Of a stretch of DNA of 38,000 bases, positions 29,001 to 35,064 are shown in pieces. The position numbers and the translations under genes were made by a program. How positions within the stretch are numbered: position 1 is the first letter of the stretch; the number at the start of each line of letters is the position of its first letter. The notes under the pieces are model-generated. The model was not told the origin of the DNA and did not search any database. It saw only the letters and a list, made by a program, of their open reading frames with translations. The stretch covers positions 1 through 38,000 of the forward strand of contig JAISOL010000048.1 in NCBI GenBank assembly GCA_031275645.1, read 5' to 3'. The DNA is from Deltaproteobacteria bacterium (GTDB lineage: Bacteria > Desulfobacterota > Desulfovibrionia > Desulfovibrionales > Desulfovibrionaceae).

Positions 29001-29056
29001 TTTACGATCCTGACGCCCGCGCGGGCACGGGAGCGGGAGTGGTGGAAATAAAATAA
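23057..29056 (+). CDS. Alpha-2-macroglobulin family protein (thioester type)
   Basis: This 1999-residue protein is a bacterial alpha-2-macroglobulin, thought to trap proteases that reach the periplasm. Residues 34-53 form a single membrane anchor after a basic stretch; there is no lipobox, unlike many homologues. Macroglobulin-type beta domains fill most of the N-terminal 1,300 residues (for example AFVFSERGLFKPGEELRFGV-like bait-region-preceding MG segments). PHGCTEQ, with C1485 and Q1488, is the internal thioester CxEQ motif, followed by the helical thioester domain. Near the C-terminus (about 1880-1905) is an acidic run rich in Glu, Asp and Tyr. The usual partner pbpC is not next to it. 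The ATG has GGAGG eight bases upstream. The alpha/beta hydrolase follows 23 bases downstream. Confidence 0.93.
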   Translation: MSDQNSDHLQTEGAEIPAGKRFLFSLFQKLGKKGLFAALGGLVLLLALAVWQVQVYLEEQRVIKTESEPAALLLRDDAAKPAREPRLFVRAEYRHEDNSKERTVKSRVILRLDEEACRGYYEKEGVLNCKSSWNFLEPDVSGWSVSPALPGAWTFIPEQERYTAEFSFKYDALSPGQNYEVKIPGKLGKNVQLAPYKAGFKSSPFALDIKNWAFRVDPQNPRRCLLSGEIFSLWPFDPDSLRERLRLETQEPVQLGSPEIVFGAGSSTAVVNVEVKRLPEKSSVVTLRLEAGVKSAGGGTQTSVATGSGANVPGTDVFVSLQEVRNFISTDDELLSRQVLALEFTTPVRVREVQENTRALLLPVYGTRDDAKNKRPTRWTEYSLESRPLRSALSEGQRAELKLYPIYSPDEYSNVVSFTYSAPQGYFFLENKGGAASTSGYSLAAFRRVLAAQRLEPELRIMQEGNILSLNASKKLAIFSRALDRVDINAYRVRPQFVNFLITQTYGVLADPEFKWESSIDLQDLSESLKLSYRPKNTQGNEPDYHALDLTPLLAGGGKGIFRLELKGSVNNSAEAEDNRFLLLTDLGLNVKLAADGKRDVFVSSFARGVPLAGVKVEVIGRNGLPVFSRNSDADGKVAIPPLEGFSREKRAVAIVASLGNDFTFMGIEDHSREVSTARYPETYGRRAGSGGINAFVFSERGLFKPGEELRFGVILKSSSWDSASLKGLPVNVVLTNPRGTKIYEKQHAQNDSGILALSIPTEEDYPTGRYNLDIYLGNSHLGSAGAQLEEFQPDNLRVNASFKNVPAAELRQGWLLPRDLHALVRVENLYGTAAAGNRVSAALTLTPLAMRFERYKEYRFFDPGASTQSYTAELSSADTNAEGEAEFDLGLDRYSSGTYRLNIDIQAFEKGGGRGVSSALQALISPLENIVGWKSEARLNFVALDSRADVSFIAVDNSLNPTELLDLELVISEVEYVASLVRDNSGSYRYDKVRRLKPVEKSSVGVGREGLTFTLPTGATGEFELSLLDSRGQIRCNLNYVVAGGSQRRFGLERDATLRVHLDKTEYRAGEDISVFVSAPYPGAGLITLESDRVLSHRWFTADTSDSVQRIAVPDDFEGRGFVSVSLARDIRSDAVYSTPYSYALAPFVANIDRRDLKLFLTAQSLIQPGETLNMRLRAETPGKAIVFAVNEGILQMSAYLTPSPLTFFLKQNPLSVVTMQNWDLLMPEFNLMNPSVFGGGFAEMALRAATAQSNLNPFRRKSEPSVVYWSGLVDVGPEERELSWEVPVYFNGGLRLMAVASGLSAVGESSGSATVRAPLIITPDLPVAVAPGDEFEVSAVVANNVEDSAEGLDIALRVELDSGLEFLRRPEESLKVEEGREGKAVFRLKATERLGEAVVRITASASFRGREITASRPVSLSVRPASPRVSTFKAGFVKGREQVVPVGRSLFPQYAEVEASLSGLPLPMLDALSSFLTRFPHGCTEQILSAAFPYAILNKNRELLPLPRGMNAAQLRERSEKAVEKGLIALQERQVYPGRFSLWPYGGRATPFLTTYGLDYLLSAREAGYRVDEELFRNARQENLALLQSLPRGPDALRAVSYAAWVHVRSGQSFTGLPQLVKHLDAGFRDWRKEPAAALLAACYQMMQQTGEADNLIREVKADDGKKNYQGWFYSRLWDNSLLLSVLARHFPERLENLEGRKALVQVINDVSGNAYSTPGAVQAVRALADYAGAHLESKPGLELSARDAAGKALPIPAEGELVKRLSLGGEAAEFRFAGAEGLYWQISADGFDLKPQPVQPRKIIVKASYLPAGGKKLSELAQGDEVYVLLTASAAERIDNVAITSLIPGGFEMVIAKGGRIVGGGDSGEGRGGAGDAGEYSWDEDEEYSEEEEYAEEESSWDLESVEAVPNPARIQETRAMLAEAGLSGSPLALVHVERREDRMVAYASLDSQDRVFIYKIKAINKGRFTLPGVFAEALYDPDARAGTGAGVVEIK

Positions 29057-29079
29057 CATAATAACAATCGAGGCAGTCG

Positions 29080-29928
29080 ATGAAGAAAGATTATCGCGTT
29101 GTGAACGGCAAAAAATTTTTCCTGCTTGCATGGGGAGAGCCCAAAGACAAGGCCATTGTCGGCATTCACGGTCTGAGCGCCAACTGTTGCCATATGGCCG
29201 CGGTTTCGGAATTTCTTGCTTCCCGCGGGCATTATGTTCTGGCCTATGACGTGCGGGGCCGCGGCGAAAGCTCCCCCGCGGACGTCCCTTCCAGCATGAT
29301 GAGCCATGCCCTGGACGCCAAGGAACTCCTCGAGGCTCTTCCGCTCAGCAAGGTCGCGCTCATGGGCTATTCCATGGGCGGATACATAGCCGGCATTGCG
29401 GCGGGACTGAGCGACAAGGTGGCGGGCGTCGTCCTCTTCGACGGAGGAGGGCTCTGCACCAGAGAAGACGCCGAAAAGCTCATCCCGGCCCTATCCCGCA
29501 TGGATAAGGTGTTTTCAACGCCCGAGGAATATGTTGAAGCGGCCAAAGCGAATTACGCTTTGATGGGTCTTTCCTGGAACAGATTCATCGAGGCGGCGGT
29601 GCTTCACGAAGTCGCTCCCTCTGAAGGAGGAAAATACAGATATAAGGGGAATGCGGAGCGCATCAAGGAGGATCTGCTGGATGTAGCTGAGTACAAGCAC
29701 TCTGAAATATACGCAAAAGTCAACTGCCCCGTACTTCTCGTGCATGCGGAAGGTTCTCTCGGGCAAGGGCCTGCTTTGTACAAAGAGGAAGCATATGACA
29801 TCACCAGAAAGTCGCTGCGGAATGTGGTCTTTTACCAGACCAAAGCCAATCACTATACCATGATGCTTGAACCGCAGCCGGAATTGAACGAAAAAGTTTG
29901 TTCTTTCATTGAAACATGCGGCATATAA
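29080..29928 (+). CDS. Alpha/beta-fold hydrolase
   Basis: This 282-residue protein has the alpha/beta hydrolase layout: oxyanion HG motif (VGIHGLSANC, about 27-36), nucleophile elbow GYSMGG with S98, and the catalytic His H258 in TKANHYTMM near the C-terminus. DVRGRGESS (57-65) is the typical strand-4 loop. A cap region lies about 130-210. There is no signal peptide. It could be an esterase, amidase or C-C hydrolase; the substrate is unknown. The ATG follows GAGG. It sits 23 bases after the macroglobulin gene and just before a two-gene symporter unit, so it may act on the imported compound; that link is inference. Confidence 0.85.
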   Translation: MKKDYRVVNGKKFFLLAWGEPKDKAIVGIHGLSANCCHMAAVSEFLASRGHYVLAYDVRGRGESSPADVPSSMMSHALDAKELLEALPLSKVALMGYSMGGYIAGIAAGLSDKVAGVVLFDGGGLCTREDAEKLIPALSRMDKVFSTPEEYVEAAKANYALMGLSWNRFIEAAVLHEVAPSEGGKYRYKGNAERIKEDLLDVAEYKHSEIYAKVNCPVLLVHAEGSLGQGPALYKEEAYDITRKSLRNVVFYQTKANHYTMMLEPQPELNEKVCSFIETCGI

Positions 29929-29941
29929 TGGAGCAATTTAT

Positions 29942-30406
29942 ATGGAAATTAAAAATACGACGCCAATCCATATAGTTATAGGATTGTGCTTTATTCTCAT
30001 TACAGTTTTATGTATGACGGGTTACTGGTTCCCCTGCTTTTACATCGCGACCCTGGTTATAGCTTTATATATGCTGCTGGGTTCGCTCCGGCGGGGAAAA
30101 GTGGATCTGGTATTTTTCATCTTCCCCATATGCACTTTTTTCGTTTGCTGGGTGCTCGGGTTTTATCTGGCGCAACGGGAGGCGCTGCTGTTTTTTGATC
30201 GCATGCCGGACTATACCATCCTGGGCTTTCATCCTTCCTTTTTCTGGATAGTGCTGCTTTATTGGATTGGAGGGATATTCATTCTGGGCTTCGGCATTTT
30301 CAAGTTGCGCGACCGTTGGCTGGCGCCGGACGAATGGGAGGCCTTCAGAAAAAAAATGGCCGAACTGAACGGCGGGGCCGTGGAGCATAAGGAGGAAGCC
30401 CTGTGA
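29942..30406 (+). CDS. Small membrane protein paired with the sodium:solute symporter
   Basis: This 154-residue protein has four membrane helices (about residues 8-25, 28-46, 54-72 and 97-117) and a short polar C-terminus. It ends in a GTGA overlap with the following symporter gene. Small membrane proteins of this kind (YhdT/DUF997-like or DUF3311-like) often precede SSS-family transporters and may be accessory subunits; the exact family is not clear. The ATG at 29942 follows GGAG and is preferred over an ATG 11 codons upstream that overlaps the hydrolase gene end. It is translationally coupled to its neighbour. Confidence 0.75.
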   Translation: MEIKNTTPIHIVIGLCFILITVLCMTGYWFPCFYIATLVIALYMLLGSLRRGKVDLVFFIFPICTFFVCWVLGFYLAQREALLFFDRMPDYTILGFHPSFFWIVLLYWIGGIFILGFGIFKLRDRWLAPDEWEAFRKKMAELNGGAVEHKEEAL

Positions 30407-31905
30407 AAACGCTCATCATCCTGTTTGCGGTTTTCATGATTGTGGTTTCCCTGATCATAGGCTGGTTCGCCCAGCGTAAAGCCCAGGGAGTGCAAGCCTT
30501 TTTCGGGGGCACGGCCCTGTTCGGCCCGGTGGTCATAGGCTTTTCCACCATGGCCGCCGTGGCCAGCGCCTTTGCCGTGGTCGGCGTGCCGGGGCTGATT
30601 TACGCTTCGGGCAACACTATGGGACTGTGGATGATGGGCTCCGGCGCTTTCTGCATGGGTTACATCATTCTGGGCAAAAAGATGCGGGCTATGGCGGAGC
30701 TTGGCCCGGTCGCCACCCTGGGGGACGTGATTGATCTGCGCTTCGGCAAAAACCGCTATCTCAAACTGGTCACTTCCCTGACCCTGTTCATCGGCTGCAT
30801 CGCCTATCTGGCCTCGCAGATAAAGGGCGTATCCGAAATGTTCGCCCATCTCATGGGCTGGAGCCCCATGACCATCGGTCTCATCGTCTTTGGCTCGCTG
30901 GTTGTCTATATGGTGATCAGCGGCGAAGTGGGCGGGCTTCTGACCCAGGCTTTCCAAGGGATGATCATGGTGGTGGCCGCCGTGATTCTGCTCTTTTCCC
31001 TGTTTTGGATGACCGGCGGCATGTCCGAAATAACCGCGACCGTTTCCCAGGCGGGCGTGGTTTCCGGCGGCGGCTATACCAAGAACATGTCCCCCAACCT
31101 GCTGAACGCCTGGGGGACTTTGCCCGGCGCCGTGGTCCTGAGCTTCATGTTCATCCCCTTCCTGGGGGTGCTCGGACAGCCTTCGGTGCTGACCCGCATG
31201 TACTCCCTGAAAAACCCCATGGAGATTCCCAAGCTGGCCATGTGGGGCGCGGGTTCGCACTTTTGCGTGGCGGCTTTTTGCACTTTCACCGGCTTCGGCG
31301 CGCTGTACATTGTGGCCAAGGGGCTGATCCCGCCTTTGAGCGGGCCGGATCGGGCCGTTTTCGCCTTTGCCGATTATATCGGCCCCCATGCCCAGTTCTT
31401 TGTGTACGCGGCGACTTTGGCCGCCGCCATGTCCTCGGCCAGCATGTTCCTGTCTCTGGCTTCCAGCATTGTGGCCCGCGACATTCCCAGCGCCCTGGGG
31501 TATAACTTTTCTCCAGGCAGGCAGATCAGGATTTCCCGCGCGCTGATGTGCCTGATCGGGTTCCTGTCCATTTACATGGGCATAAATTCCTCGCAGCTCG
31601 TGGCCATACTCGGCACCTTCGGCTACGGGACGTTTATGGCCGCGACCTTCCCGGTTTTCATCATAGGCCTGCTTTGGGACAGATGCTCCAGTGAAGCCGC
31701 TCTCAGCGGCGCTGTCACGGCTCTGGCCATGACCTGCGTCTGCCTGGTGCTCAATCAGATGAAGTTTTCCTGGCCCGGCGGCATTCCCTGGTATACGGTG
31801 GCCGTATCGGCCTCCATAGCCGTCACGATTTTTGTTTCGCTGTTTACGAGCGGCCACTCCGGCCCGAATCTGGATAAAAAAATACGTTGCGTGATGGATT
31901 TATAA
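30403..31905 (+). CDS. Sodium:solute symporter family (SSS) transporter
   Basis: This 500-residue protein has 13 or so hydrophobic segments of the SSS (LeuT-fold) family, which moves organic solutes with sodium. Early features include FFGGTALFGPVVIGFSTMAA (TM1-2 region with the Na2-site type Ala/Ser) and GDVIDLRFGK, a typical SSS loop (T-L-G-D-x-x-x-x-R-F/Y-G). The GTG start at 30403 has AAGGAGG eight bases upstream and overlaps the previous stop by four bases. The solute is not evident; panthothenate, proline and carboxylate transporters share these features. The pairing with the upstream small membrane protein and hydrolase suggests one operon, ending in the palindrome just downstream. Confidence 0.93.
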   Translation: MKTLIILFAVFMIVVSLIIGWFAQRKAQGVQAFFGGTALFGPVVIGFSTMAAVASAFAVVGVPGLIYASGNTMGLWMMGSGAFCMGYIILGKKMRAMAELGPVATLGDVIDLRFGKNRYLKLVTSLTLFIGCIAYLASQIKGVSEMFAHLMGWSPMTIGLIVFGSLVVYMVISGEVGGLLTQAFQGMIMVVAAVILLFSLFWMTGGMSEITATVSQAGVVSGGGYTKNMSPNLLNAWGTLPGAVVLSFMFIPFLGVLGQPSVLTRMYSLKNPMEIPKLAMWGAGSHFCVAAFCTFTGFGALYIVAKGLIPPLSGPDRAVFAFADYIGPHAQFFVYAATLAAAMSSASMFLSLASSIVARDIPSALGYNFSPGRQIRISRALMCLIGFLSIYMGINSSQLVAILGTFGYGTFMAATFPVFIIGLLWDRCSSEAALSGAVTALAMTCVCLVLNQMKFSWPGGIPWYTVAVSASIAVTIFVSLFTSGHSGPNLDKKIRCVMDL

Positions 31906-31919
31906 CTGTCGTCATCCGG

Positions 31920-31953
31920 AGCGGCCGGGGTGAAAGCTTTCACCCCGGCCGCT
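31920..31953. terminator. Bidirectional terminator-like 34-base perfect palindrome
   Basis: The arm AGCGGCCGGGGTGAAAG is followed at once by its exact complement, giving a possible 17-pair stem. It lies between the ends of two convergent genes (symporter and MBL hydrolase). No run of T follows on either strand, so it may stop transcription only partly or act to protect mRNA ends. Confidence 0.7.
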
Positions 31954-31982
31954 CACCGGGCGCGGACCGCTCCGCATCTTCT

Positions 31983-32972
31983 TCAGGCTGATTTCTGTCG
32001 CCTGAAGCGTACGAGCCCGCCGTCTTCTTCCCTGAGAGCTTCGCTCCTGGCCGCGAGATAGTCGAGGTGGGCCAGGGCTTCATTTACGGCAAACCATTTC
32101 TGGGGAGCCGGAAATTCCTTCCAACGTATCCCCCGCATGGACCAGGTCATTTCAGCGGCCACCTGACAGGCGGTGAGCGCCCGCTCTTCCAGGATTCTCC
32201 GTACTTCCGCCAATCTCCGCGCATGGTGGGCGCGCAATTCCTCAATCCTCTTTTTCGTGTCGCGGACAAGGCTGCGGTGTCCGGGCAAAGTCAGGGCTAT
32301 GTCGAGCCTGTCGGCTTTATCCAGGCTTTGGAGGTAAGTTCCCAGGGCGTCCTTCATTTCCCGCCAGCGCGGGATATTGGGGGTTATATCCCCGAGAATC
32401 AGATCCCCGGAAAAGAGAATCTTTCGCCTTGGCTCGTACAGGGCCAGATGATCCGGAGTATGGCCTGGGACGGAAAGCACGTGCAGCTCATTTTCTCCAT
32501 AGCGCAAGACAGCCCCTTCACCCGTGATTGAAAATCCGATTTTGCCCGAAGGGCCGAAGCGGATGGCCGGGTGACTGGATTCAAGCTCGTGCAGCAATTC
32601 GTCGTCGCAGCCGTGTTGAGCCATGCCGCGCAGGTATCCCAGCCAGAAATCTCCGTCCGTCATTCTGTTGATCGCTTTGCTGTCTCCCTGGCTGGCATAT
32701 ATGACGGCTTCCGGGGATGTGGTCAGATCCGCCGCCAATCCGCAGTGATCGGCGTGCAGGTGCGTGATGAACAGGTCGAGCGCGTCCGGCCTCACCCCGA
32801 GTTCTTCCAGAGCGCCGTAAAGAACATCTTTGCATTCTTTGCGGTTAAAGCCGGTGTCGACGAGCAGATGCCGTTTTTCTCCCCGCACCAGATAGGAGTT
32901 GAGAGCCTTGAGCGGATTTTGGGGCAGAGGGAGTTCTATTCTGAAAATGCCTGGAGCCGCTTCTTCTACCAT
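31983..32972 (-). CDS. MBL-fold (metallo-beta-lactamase superfamily) hydrolase
   Basis: This 329-residue protein has the metal-binding HxHxDH motif HLHADH at 71-76 after LVDTGF (38-42). A later GHTPDHLALYEP segment carries another metal His, FSGDLILGDITPN the bridging Asp, and TLPGHRSLV the last His. These fit the glyoxalase II/RNase-type or lactonase-like branches of the superfamily; substrate is unknown. The C-terminal helical extension of about 90 residues resembles that of several uncharacterised MBL hydrolases. The ATG at 32972 follows GAGG ten bases upstream and matches family starts; an upstream ATG at 33011 adds 13 residues. The upstream region is AT-rich. Confidence 0.88.
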   Translation of the reverse strand: MVEEAAPGIFRIELPLPQNPLKALNSYLVRGEKRHLLVDTGFNRKECKDVLYGALEELGVRPDALDLFITHLHADHCGLAADLTTSPEAVIYASQGDSKAINRMTDGDFWLGYLRGMAQHGCDDELLHELESSHPAIRFGPSGKIGFSITGEGAVLRYGENELHVLSVPGHTPDHLALYEPRRKILFSGDLILGDITPNIPRWREMKDALGTYLQSLDKADRLDIALTLPGHRSLVRDTKKRIEELRAHHARRLAEVRRILEERALTACQVAAEMTWSMRGIRWKEFPAPQKWFAVNEALAHLDYLAARSEALREEDGGLVRFRRQKSA

Positions 32973-33210
32973 AATTAAATTACCTCGGATTTTTTTACAA
33001 ATTTCATGCAAAACCGATTTTCAACCCTGCGCGAAAAGAGATCGCGCGCGGGTCGTCCCGATTACCTGATGTCATTTTCGTCATCCGGATTTACATATAT
33101 TGTTACCGTATTTCCCTTTTTATATTTTCATTGTTTGATAAAATAAATATATTTACAACTCAGAGATTATACAGAGTTTTTTCCTATTACATTTTCAGTC
33201 AACTGATTAT

Positions 33211-33446
33211 TTAAGTTTTTAATAATGGTTGAATAATTTCCTCGCTATTTTTATCCGTAGCGATAAACGATATGCTGTCATCGTTGTAATCGACAAAATT
33301 TTTGTTGACATTATCATCCGAAAGTATTTCTATTGTTTGAGCGTTTCCATATTAAAAATAATATCGTTGTAGTCCGCTTTTTGCGATTTATTGTGCTCGG
33401 TAAAATTGTATTGTTTATAATAATTTATGCTCTGTTTTTCATAAAG
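33211..33446 (-). pseudogene. Frameshifted relic of an unknown gene
   Basis: On the minus strand, an open stretch starting just below 33446 encodes LYEKQSINYYKQYNFTEHNK and continues to NMETLKQ, then stops. A shift of one base continues it as TIEILSDDNVNKNFVDYNDD and on to a stop at 33211-33213. Together they give about 78 residues of protein-like, Asn/Asp/Lys-rich sequence with no start codon. It looks like the C-terminal remnant of an AT-rich gene lost by truncation and frameshift. No family was recognised. The stretch 32973-33210 upstream of the MBL gene holds no gene. Confidence 0.5.
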
Positions 33447-33662
33447 TCAAGTCTCTATTTTGCATATTTTAAAGACTCGGCTCTTGCACTGTAAAAGCCC
33501 TGCGCTGTCCGGAAGCTCAGTTTGAAGCGGTGTAAAACGCTCAACGAAATAAGATAGTCGGCCCTGAAAAAAGGCAAGCCGCAACTTGTTTGCGGCGGCC
33601 GCGAAGCGGCGCCTGGAGCCGGCGTGCCTTTCTGAAAAAGACGTCTTCGACTTTTTCAGCAT
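33447..33662 (-). CDS. Small open reading frame, doubtful
   Basis: A 71-residue frame beginning MLKKSKTSF and ending VFKICKIET. It is rich in Arg, Lys, Ser and Phe, and its first codons coincide with a nine-base inverted repeat (CTGAAAAAG at 33632-33640, CTTTTTCAG at 33651-33659). No ribosome site or family match is evident. It is in frame with the first half of the relic described at 33211-33446, separated by a single TGA. It may be part of an intergenic repeat rather than a gene. Confidence 0.25.
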   Translation of the reverse strand: MLKKSKTSFSERHAGSRRRFAAAANKLRLAFFQGRLSYFVERFTPLQTELPDSAGLLQCKSRVFKICKIET

Positions 33663-33755
33663 CGACTAAGAAATGTCTGGAAAAAGCGTTCCTTGAAGTA
33701 ATCGAAAATAGTCTTGAGCTGATATGTTCCGGGGAAGGATGACACAGGATAAACT

Positions 33756-34040
33756 ATGGACAAGGAACCGGATGTTTTTGCCCGCATCGGAAAATTTCTT
33801 GGGGAAGAACCCGAGTATTTCGCGGTGTTTGTGATTCTGGTCGGAGTGTTTATGCTTGCCGCCGCCGTTTGTAACTGGGACTGGATTTTCCAGGGGCACA
33901 GTTACAATACGAAAAAGATAGAAGGAGTGGCCAATGTGTGGGGGCGGGGCTTTGCCCGGCTGAAATTTGGAGGCGGAGGGCTTGTATGTGTTATAATCGG
34001 AATAGTGTTGCTGCTGTTGTTAATGTACTCCAGGCAATAA
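33756..34040 (+). CDS. Imm17-like putative immunity protein (two membrane helices)
   Basis: This 94-residue protein has two membrane helices (about 21-39 and 73-91) with a short polar loop between. VCNWDWIF at the end of helix 1 and the loop WGRGFAR resemble the N-W-x-W and GR-x-x-A/G-R features of the Imm17 family, whose members are predicted immunity proteins against polymorphic toxins. Identification is from recalled family shape and is not certain. The ATG follows AGGA seven bases upstream. No toxin gene lies within the window nearby, so it would be an orphan. It lies at the edge of the AT-rich island, upstream of a broken methyltransferase gene. Confidence 0.55.
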   Translation: MDKEPDVFARIGKFLGEEPEYFAVFVILVGVFMLAAAVCNWDWIFQGHSYNTKKIEGVANVWGRGFARLKFGGGGLVCVIIGIVLLLLLMYSRQ

Positions 34041-34063
34041 GGAGAGGCGGCGGCTGAAATTGG

Positions 34064-34090
34064 TTGACAGATTGACAAAATGAATAATAT
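34064..34090 (+). promoter_or_regulatory. Candidate promoter for the interrupted methyltransferase
   Basis: TTGACA (34064-34069) is followed after 15 bases by TAATAT (34085-34090). The spacing is short, but both boxes are close to consensus, and a second TTGACA begins at 34072. The methyltransferase ATG is 28 bases downstream of the -10 box. Confidence 0.4.
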
Positions 34091-34118
34091 CAAATACGTA
34101 TTGAGTAAGGACTGAAAA

Positions 34119-34886
34119 ATGGAAAATACACAACCGTCAATTTTTGATTTAATTGTTGAAACTCATATAGGTTTGAAAAGGCAAGGTCCCGGTAGTTCTG
34201 AAGTGACTATTAAGGCATTAAGTTTTATAGATAATCTTGACAAATTCTCTCGAATAGCAGATTTGGCTTGTGGAACTGGTGGGCAAACGATGGTTCTTGC
34301 GCAAAATATTTCTGGAAATATTATCGGTATAGATTTTTGTCTTGATTTTATAAATATTTTTAACGATAACGCCAAAAAATTAAATCTCCAGTAAAAAGTA
34401 AAAGGTATTGTTGGATCAATGGAAAACCTTTCTTTTCAAAAAGAGGAATTTGATCTTATTTGGTCAGAAGGGGCTATAGACAATATAGGTTTTGAAAGAG
34501 GATTAACTTATTGGAACGGCTTTCTTAAAAATAACGGCTATGTTGCCGTGACTTGTCCCTCATGGTTTACTGATGAGCGCCCATCCGAAATTGAAAAGTT
34601 TTGGTCGGATGCTGGTTGTAGATTAGATACAATTTGGAACAATATTTCAATAATGCAAAAAGCAGGTTATGTTCTTGTTGCTGCATTTACATTGCCTGAT
34701 AAATGCTGGACGAATAATTATTTTGTCCCACATGAAGCGTCCTTAAAAGTACTTCTTGGAAAATATACTGGAAATAAAACAGTAGAAGATTTTGTTGACA
34801 ATAATAAATATGAGGTTGAGTTATATTCAAAATATAAACAGTATTATGGATATGTTTTTTATATTGGCAAAAAATATAGAAAATAA
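34119..34886 (+). pseudogene. Class I SAM-dependent methyltransferase gene broken by an in-frame stop
   Basis: Two open segments in the same frame, 34119-34394 and onward from 34395, together encode one methyltransferase of about 255 residues. They are separated only by a TAA at 34392-34394, after AKKLNLQ and before [12 protein letters not shown]. Motif I (IADLACGTGGQ) is in the first part; [14 protein letters not shown], the YGYV end and other family features are in the second. Recalled homologues have Glu at the stop position, so a single GAA to TAA change would explain it. Base composition is much more AT-rich than the flanking genes, a sign of transfer. AAGGA lies seven bases before the ATG. 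Reading through or restarting at the ATG at 34419 is possible; either fragment alone lacks part of the SAM site or fold. Confidence 0.8.
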
Positions 34887-34900
34887 AAAAATAGTGTACA

Positions 34901-34956
34901 CCGCCACTTCGTATAACAGGATTGTTTACGCTTCGCCGCCAACAGGCGGCTTCGGC
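34901..34956 (+). other. Possible partial integron attC-like site
   Basis: Just after the methyltransferase stop, the text CACTTCGTATAACAGG, then CGCTTCGCCGCC-aaca-GGCGGCTTCGG, resembles from memory the 5' half of attC recombination sites that end gene cassettes in Treponema-type integrons (CTTCGTATAAC arm, and an inner GCCGCC/GGCGGC stem). The matching 3' arm (GTTATAC-type) was not found before the terminator. It is therefore at best a truncated site. Confidence 0.35.
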
Positions 34957-34964
34957 CTCCGCAC

Positions 34965-35009
34965 AAATCCCCGCAAGCCGCTGAAACAGGCTTTGCGGGG
35001 ATTTTTTTT
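34965..35009 (+). terminator. Strong intrinsic terminator
   Basis: AAATCCCCGCAAGCC pairs with GGCTTTGCGGGGATTT with one bulged base around a nine-base loop, and the descending arm runs into eight T residues (35002-35009). It would end plus-strand transcripts leaving the AT-rich island, 56 bases before the end of the convergent chemoreceptor gene. Confidence 0.85.
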
Positions 35010-35064
35010 ACCCAATTTTCAACGGCCTGTTGCCGGCCGGAGCCGGAAGGCGGCGCGCATGGAG

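Noticed and set aside
33632-33659. Inverted repeat CTGAAAAAG ... CTTTTTCAG as a terminator
   Set aside because: The T-run is inside the stem and no T-run follows on either strand; no gene clearly ends there.
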